From contig NZ_LUHJ01000046.1 of the NCBI RefSeq assembly GCF_001597745.1, positions 1-43,509 on the forward strand: a stretch of 43,509 bases of DNA, read 5' to 3'. The DNA is from Anabaena sp. 4-3 (lineage in GTDB: Bacteria; Cyanobacteriota; Cyanobacteriia; Cyanobacteriales; Nostocaceae). Positions 39,817 to 43,509 of this stretch are shown here, piece by piece. Numbering within the stretch: the stretch's first letter is position 1; the number at the start of each line of letters is the position of its first letter. The notes beneath the pieces are model-generated. The model did no database searches. It worked only from the letters and a program-made list of their open reading frames with translations, and was not told the origin of the DNA. A program made the position numbers and the translations under genes.

Positions 39817-41004
39817 ATGACGATGAGTCGGAAAAACAAGCCCTGGCTAGCTATAGTTATTGCATCGCTTTTAAGTTGGTTTGGTGTAAGTAAAATCCTG
39901 CAAATCACGAAAGAGTATTCGGCACATCAGCAAGCAATTACCGATATACAGGGAATTATTAATGAAAATAGTAATATTAATAGTATTCCTAATTTAGATG
40001 CTTTAAAAAGTAACAGAACAAAAATACAGCAAAGTATTGAAAAGCTGAAATTGGTTCCAAATATACCGGGTTCTCCTTATCAAAATGCCCAAAAGCAAAT
40101 ATTGCAATTGAATCAATTACTTGTTCAACTTGACTCTAAAATTCAAGTTGAAGAGGAAGCATCAACTAATTTACAAGCTGCAATTCAACTCGATAATGAA
40201 GCAGCCACCCTAGTTAAAGGTAAGTCTTACTCTCATAAGTGGCTAGAAGCAAAAAATAAATGGCAGCAGGCAATTAGCATTTTAGAAAAAATCCCCGCAG
40301 GTACGTATGTTTCCGATACAGCAAAGCTTGGTATATTATCCGTAAAGCGCAATTTTGATGATGTGAGTAAGGTGGTGGCGAGTGAAGATAAATTACTTCA
40401 AAATTTCTCCTCGGCAGTTGAATTAGCTCAACAAGCCGCTAACCTTACTAAAGATAGTACATCAATCACATTACCTGACTTATTAACTGCCAAGTCACAA
40501 TGGCAACAAGCAATTAATTTACTCGGAAATATTTCCTCGGAAACTCAACTATTTTTCAAAGCTCAATCCCAACTTAGCAATTATCGCAACAATTATCGCC
40601 AAGTTAGTAATGCGATTGATGAAATCCAAAAATGTACGCTGCAACAAACTATTTTAGAGAGTGAATGTACGGCAAGCCTATCGTTAGATATTAGTCCTCC
40701 TGAAACCCTAACCGCATTACTTGAAGATGTTGAACAAGAAGAGGATGCTAATAATGAAATTGCTTCTTCTCAAGAGGATAGCACATCTGAAACTTCCTCA
40801 GATACGTCAGATGACTCTAGCAGTAGTGACTATAGCGGCTATAGTAGTGATTACAGTAGAGGTTATAGTACCCGTTTAGGTTCAGTTTACGTCAGTGGTT
40901 ACACTCGTAGCGATGGTACTTATGTACGTAGTCACACTCGTAGTTCTCCTGGTTCTCGTGTAAGTGGTTTTGGTAGCTTTCGTTATGGAGGAGCGAGTTC
41001 ATGA
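39817..41004 (+). CDS. Membrane-anchored helical protein with Ser/Asp-rich linker and GYTRxDGTYV tail
   Basis: 395 aa from ATG at 39817 (the frame is open to 39562, but that part reads antisense over a gene remnant). A TM segment lies near the N-terminus (PWLAIVIASLLSWFGVSKIL). The central part has repeated helical motifs containing W-x-x-A (KWLEAKNKWQQAISILEKIP; AKSQWQQAINLLGNIS), like tandem helical hairpins. Then come a Glu/Ser/Asp-rich linker and a Ser/Tyr/Gly-rich end with YVSGYTRSDGTYVRSHTRS, a C-terminal motif shared by diverse bacterial surface or envelope proteins. The stop overlaps the next ATG (ATGA), so it is translationally coupled to the ATP-grasp gene. Function unknown. Confidence 0.7.
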   Translation: MTMSRKNKPWLAIVIASLLSWFGVSKILQITKEYSAHQQAITDIQGIINENSNINSIPNLDALKSNRTKIQQSIEKLKLVPNIPGSPYQNAQKQILQLNQLLVQLDSKIQVEEEASTNLQAAIQLDNEAATLVKGKSYSHKWLEAKNKWQQAISILEKIPAGTYVSDTAKLGILSVKRNFDDVSKVVASEDKLLQNFSSAVELAQQAANLTKDSTSITLPDLLTAKSQWQQAINLLGNISSETQLFFKAQSQLSNYRNNYRQVSNAIDEIQKCTLQQTILESECTASLSLDISPPETLTALLEDVEQEEDANNEIASSQEDSTSETSSDTSDDSSSSDYSGYSSDYSRGYSTRLGSVYVSGYTRSDGTYVRSHTRSSPGSRVSGFGSFRYGGASS

Positions 41005-42179
41005 ACAATAGTAGACATAAGTTTTACCAGCAGTATCAAGATATATTTAACTGGTATGATGTCGATGAATATGCTTGTTATGAAATACTAATGGTTGCAC
41101 CAGAAACTGTAGAAAAAGTTAAGCAAGCTGCAACAAGAGTTTGGCAAGTTTTAAACTATGCGGCTCAGGTCATGAAACAATTTGACGAGCAAACTTTAAT
41201 TGAATTTGATTATCCTCAACCAACCCTGAGATTAATCAAAAGTAATAAGCAAGTGCCTTTTATTGCTCGATGTGATTTTGCCGTTGTTAATGATAATATC
41301 TACCTGCTTGAATGTAATGCAGAAGTTGCTACTTTTATAGTCGAAACATTTAAAATCAATGGTCTAGTCGCTCAACATTTTGGGAAATTAGACCCTAATA
41401 TTCATGCTGAAGCAGTTCTTCAAATAGGACTTAATAAATATATCGAAGAATCTGCTAAATATCTCAATAAATCTCCTAAAGATTGCAATATCATCTTTGC
41501 CGCCTTATCTCAAGCCCCCGAAGATATTGGTACTGTTGAGTATTTAATGTCTTTGTGCCATTATCAATCTGCTTTTTGTCCCATTGAAAGTATTGCAATG
41601 GATGAGGATGGCTGCTATGACCATAGAGGTGATACAGTTGATATACTCTACCGCATATACCCAACAGAATGGATGGTAGAAGATAAAGACCCCCAATGTG
41701 GAGTAAATCTTTGGGATTATTTTGAACCATTAGTCTATTCAAGGAAGCTCGCTTTAATTAATCCCGTCAGTGCTTTTGTGATGCAAAATAAAGCGTTAAT
41801 GGCTTTAATTACACAATTAGGAAGTGATTTTTTCATTCAAAAAAATTTGTTGGGATTTGCACATTTTCTACCTACATTTATGGAAAGAGAACAAATAAAT
41901 CCTCCCTTAGTGGCCAAACCAACTTGGGGGAGAGAAGGGAGAGAAGTTGAAGTTATTAAAAGTAACGGAGAAATAGCTCGTAATCCAGACCCTGAGTACG
42001 CTGGTTTTGCCAAAGTATATCAAAAATATGTTGATTTACCACTGATAAAAGTAGAGGAGGAAGAATATAAATTGCAGTTATCTTGCTTTTTAATCAATGG
42101 CGTTGCTGAAGGAGTGGCAGCAAGAATTGGTAAAGATGTGATTAATAATCACTCGAAATTTATGCCAATTGGATTGTAG
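41001..42179 (+). CDS. Glutathionylspermidine-synthetase-like ATP-grasp protein
   Basis: 392 aa. RCDFAVVNDNIYLLECNAEV (about 90-109) and the second half with NKALMALITQLGSDFFIQKN, PPLVAKPTWGREGREVEVI and CFLINGVAEGVAARIG match the C-terminal synthetase domain family of GSP synthase (YgiC/YjfC type). These ATP-grasp ligases join a carboxylate to an amine with ATP. The GSP amidase half is absent. Coupled to the membrane/helical protein. The YjfC-type paralogues commonly sit with envelope genes and their substrate is not known, so a peptide-ligase or polyamine-conjugating role is inference. Confidence 0.8.
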   Translation: MNNSRHKFYQQYQDIFNWYDVDEYACYEILMVAPETVEKVKQAATRVWQVLNYAAQVMKQFDEQTLIEFDYPQPTLRLIKSNKQVPFIARCDFAVVNDNIYLLECNAEVATFIVETFKINGLVAQHFGKLDPNIHAEAVLQIGLNKYIEESAKYLNKSPKDCNIIFAALSQAPEDIGTVEYLMSLCHYQSAFCPIESIAMDEDGCYDHRGDTVDILYRIYPTEWMVEDKDPQCGVNLWDYFEPLVYSRKLALINPVSAFVMQNKALMALITQLGSDFFIQKNLLGFAHFLPTFMEREQINPPLVAKPTWGREGREVEVIKSNGEIARNPDPEYAGFAKVYQKYVDLPLIKVEEEEYKLQLSCFLINGVAEGVAARIGKDVINNHSKFMPIGL

Positions 42180-42195
42180 GGCTTGATTGCTATAG

Positions 42196-42287
42196 GAGCG
42201 ATGGCACAAAGTACCCGCCTTAAGAGCGATCGCTACACCTATAAATTGAGCGATGGCGCAAAGCACCCGCCGCAGGCATCGCCCCCA
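42196..42287 (+). repeat. Duplicated GCGATGGCRCAAAG repeat with HIP1
   Basis: GAGCGATGGCACAAAGTACC (42196) and GAGCGATGGCGCAAAGCACC (about 42248) are imperfect direct repeats, with GCGATCGC between them and CCGCCGCAGGCATCGC after. It fills the gap between the ATP-grasp gene and the integrase. Confidence 0.7.
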
Positions 42288-43133
42288 TCAGTCATCATCA
42301 TCTGGCAAATATAAGCCACTACTATCAGTTGGCCTGGCGTGTAGATACATCTCAGTGATGGCCACCGAACTATGCCCTAACGTTTTTTGTAATAGGTGAA
42401 TAGGCGCACCCCTATCTAAACTATGGGAAGCGTGACTATGCCTGAGCCAGTGGGGGGAGACATTACCCTCAATACCAGCGCGGTTTGCTGCCTTCTTCAC
42501 GATCAGAAACACCATACTGCGGGACAAATGACCACCCTTAGCAGAAACGAATACTGGGTCATCACGTTTAGCATTACCCTTTAACTCATTAATCTCCCGC
42601 CACATCCCCGCACCAATAAGCACGGTTCTTGTTTTCTCACCTTTACCAAATACTGTGATTTGCCCCCCATCACCACGCGCCTTCAGGTCACGCCACTTTA
42701 AACCACACAATTCCGACACGCGCAAACCTGCAAAGTAGAGTAAGCGGATAATCGCATGGTCACGGGGATTGGTGGTGGAATTTATCAGTAATTGTACTTC
42801 CTTTTCCGTAAGAATTCGCTCTGCCAATCGGTTCTTTGCTTTAGGGGACTTAACCAGTATTCCCAAATTTGCTGCTATTAATCCAAGCTCTTTAGCAAAT
42901 GAGAACAAGCTTTTAATTGCTCCCACTGCCACCCGTTTGCTGTTATCAGAACAACGAAGCGTCATCACCCACAGTTGAAGATCCATGAGGGTGCAATCTG
43001 CTAGGGGTTTATTGACATGAGCAAAAAACCGTTCGGCATGACGACGATACCCATCAACTGTGTTGGCACTTTTACCGTGTAGCCACAAATCAATGAGTTG
43101 GGCGTTAGTCAGGGTAGAGGAAGAATTCAACAT
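42288..43133 (-). CDS. Tyrosine recombinase (phage-integrase/XerD-type)
   Basis: 281 aa. N-terminal SAM-like core-binding domain (~10-90) and catalytic domain with R138 (AGLRVSELCGLKW), K164/K167 (FGKGEKTR), H228 and R231 (SPHWLRHSHASH), H254 (LGHSS) and Y263 (ITEMYLHA): the complete R-K-H-R-H-Y set. It should catalyse site-specific strand exchange, either element integration/excision or plasmid dimer resolution. The short, Xer-like length favours resolution or a small integrating element. No flanking att direct repeat was found in the visible part. Confidence 0.85.
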   Translation of the reverse strand: MLNSSSTLTNAQLIDLWLHGKSANTVDGYRRHAERFFAHVNKPLADCTLMDLQLWVMTLRCSDNSKRVAVGAIKSLFSFAKELGLIAANLGILVKSPKAKNRLAERILTEKEVQLLINSTTNPRDHAIIRLLYFAGLRVSELCGLKWRDLKARGDGGQITVFGKGEKTRTVLIGAGMWREINELKGNAKRDDPVFVSAKGGHLSRSMVFLIVKKAANRAGIEGNVSPHWLRHSHASHSLDRGAPIHLLQKTLGHSSVAITEMYLHARPTDSSGLYLPDDDD

Positions 43134-43190
43134 TGCCTATTCTTATGTTGAATGCTCCTTTATTAAACCCTATTCTGGGGGCAATGACAG

Positions 43191-43436
43191 TTATTTCACG
43201 GGATGGTAGAGTTCAGTTTGAGCGTTCCATTCCCAAGCTGTACTCATCGGGTCACGGTTACGTGACCAACTAATAAATTCTTGGGGGGTGAGTTTTTCCC
43301 GTTCAGCAATCACGCTTTGGGGAGCAACACCGAGTCTCTGGGCTAAACTTTCATTTGTTCTGGGTTGTAATTCAACTTCAGGCTGTTGGTATGGGTGAAG
43401 TTGTCTGCGAGGTCGAGTGTTGTTACTGTATCTCAT
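43191..43436 (-). CDS. Small protein next to the recombinase
   Basis: 81 aa. An Arg/Pro/Gln-rich start (RYSNNTRPRRQLHPYQQPEVE) is followed by a helical part, LAQRLGVAPQSVIAEREKLT, that could form a short helix-turn-helix, then PQEFISWSRNRDPMSTAWEW. Same direction as the integrase, 57 bp upstream, so perhaps its directionality or regulatory partner. Not recognised as a known excisionase. Confidence 0.55.
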   Translation of the reverse strand: MRYSNNTRPRRQLHPYQQPEVELQPRTNESLAQRLGVAPQSVIAEREKLTPQEFISWSRNRDPMSTAWEWNAQTELYHPVK

Positions 43437-43509
43437 GGAGCTAATAGACGTGAAGCCGAGATACGTGTAAAAAGCTGCAAGATGGTCTGAAAACTCCTAC
43501 TATATATAG

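Noticed and set aside
1-43509. tRNA, rRNA or CRISPR loci
   Set aside because: Looked for cloverleaf-like and repeat-spacer patterns by eye; none seen. A covariance-model scan was not possible.

Overview
The window looks like accessory DNA, probably plasmid or another extrachromosomal/integrative element, of a filamentous Nostoc-type cyanobacterium. The octamer GCGATCGC (HIP1) is scattered through genes and gaps. Small dispersed repeats of the kind known from Nostocales are abundant, base composition is A+T-rich, and many proteins have the style of Nostoc plasmid hypotheticals. No rRNA, tRNA or CRISPR array was seen.

Layout. (1) 1-2.25 kb: two related secreted proteins on the minus strand (the first runs off the left edge with a polyproline tail) and a lipoprotein thermonuclease. 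(2) 2.8-10.3 kb: a restriction-like operon made of an HTH regulator, an Eco57I/PglX-like N6-adenine methylase with a specificity domain, a multi-pass membrane protein, and a PLD-nuclease/SNF2-helicase fusion. (3) 10.4-22.5 kb: a defence island with a 1271-aa SF1 helicase carrying a C-terminal PD-(D/E)xK-like domain, an EVE-domain protein plus a truncated second copy of it, a YidD-like protein, membrane and cold-shock-domain proteins, a nucleotide kinase beside a prokaryotic viperin (pVip), and two UvrD-type helicases, one with an N-terminal NERD nuclease domain. (4) 22.5-26.1 kb: mostly non-coding, with two small secreted proteins, a cluster of repeats resembling TnsB-binding sites of Tn7/CAST-type transposon ends, and a pair of ~115-bp direct repeats around a candidate structured RNA. 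(5) 26.1-31.2 kb: plasmid accessory genes (A-depleted SLOG/DprA-like protein, ribbon-helix-helix protein, ArdA antirestriction protein, M15-like protein, two SWIM-type zinc proteins and small ORFs). They are tied together by a shared promoter/operator, ATTATAGC-N10-GCTATAAT, and a start-abutting leader motif, GGCATCCGACC. (6) 31.2-39 kb: a UvrD-like helicase behind a 22-bp palindrome, an XRE regulator, and a tight replication-type operon. That operon has a winged-helix putative Rep gene holding 20-bp iterons and a DnaA box inside its coding sequence, a zinc-type protein, and a 943-aa ORF that contains a complete C5-cytosine methyltransferase gene in another frame. (7) 39-43.5 kb: two tiny overlapping genes, a gene remnant, a TM/coiled protein coupled to a glutathionylspermidine-synthetase-like ATP-grasp protein, and a tyrosine recombinase.

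How the parts fit: layers of defence (methylase/PLD-helicase, helicase-nucleases, EVE reader, pVip with kinase) sit next to functions that help an element spread or persist (ArdA, solitary m5C methylase, integrase, iteron origin). The most unusual points are the nested dual-coding methylase, the 25.8-29.4 kb operator regulon, and a 15-bp repeat (ATTCTTAGAGGAAAA) that sits at starts, at stops and in frame inside proteins. All product names are from reading motifs by eye; no searches were run.
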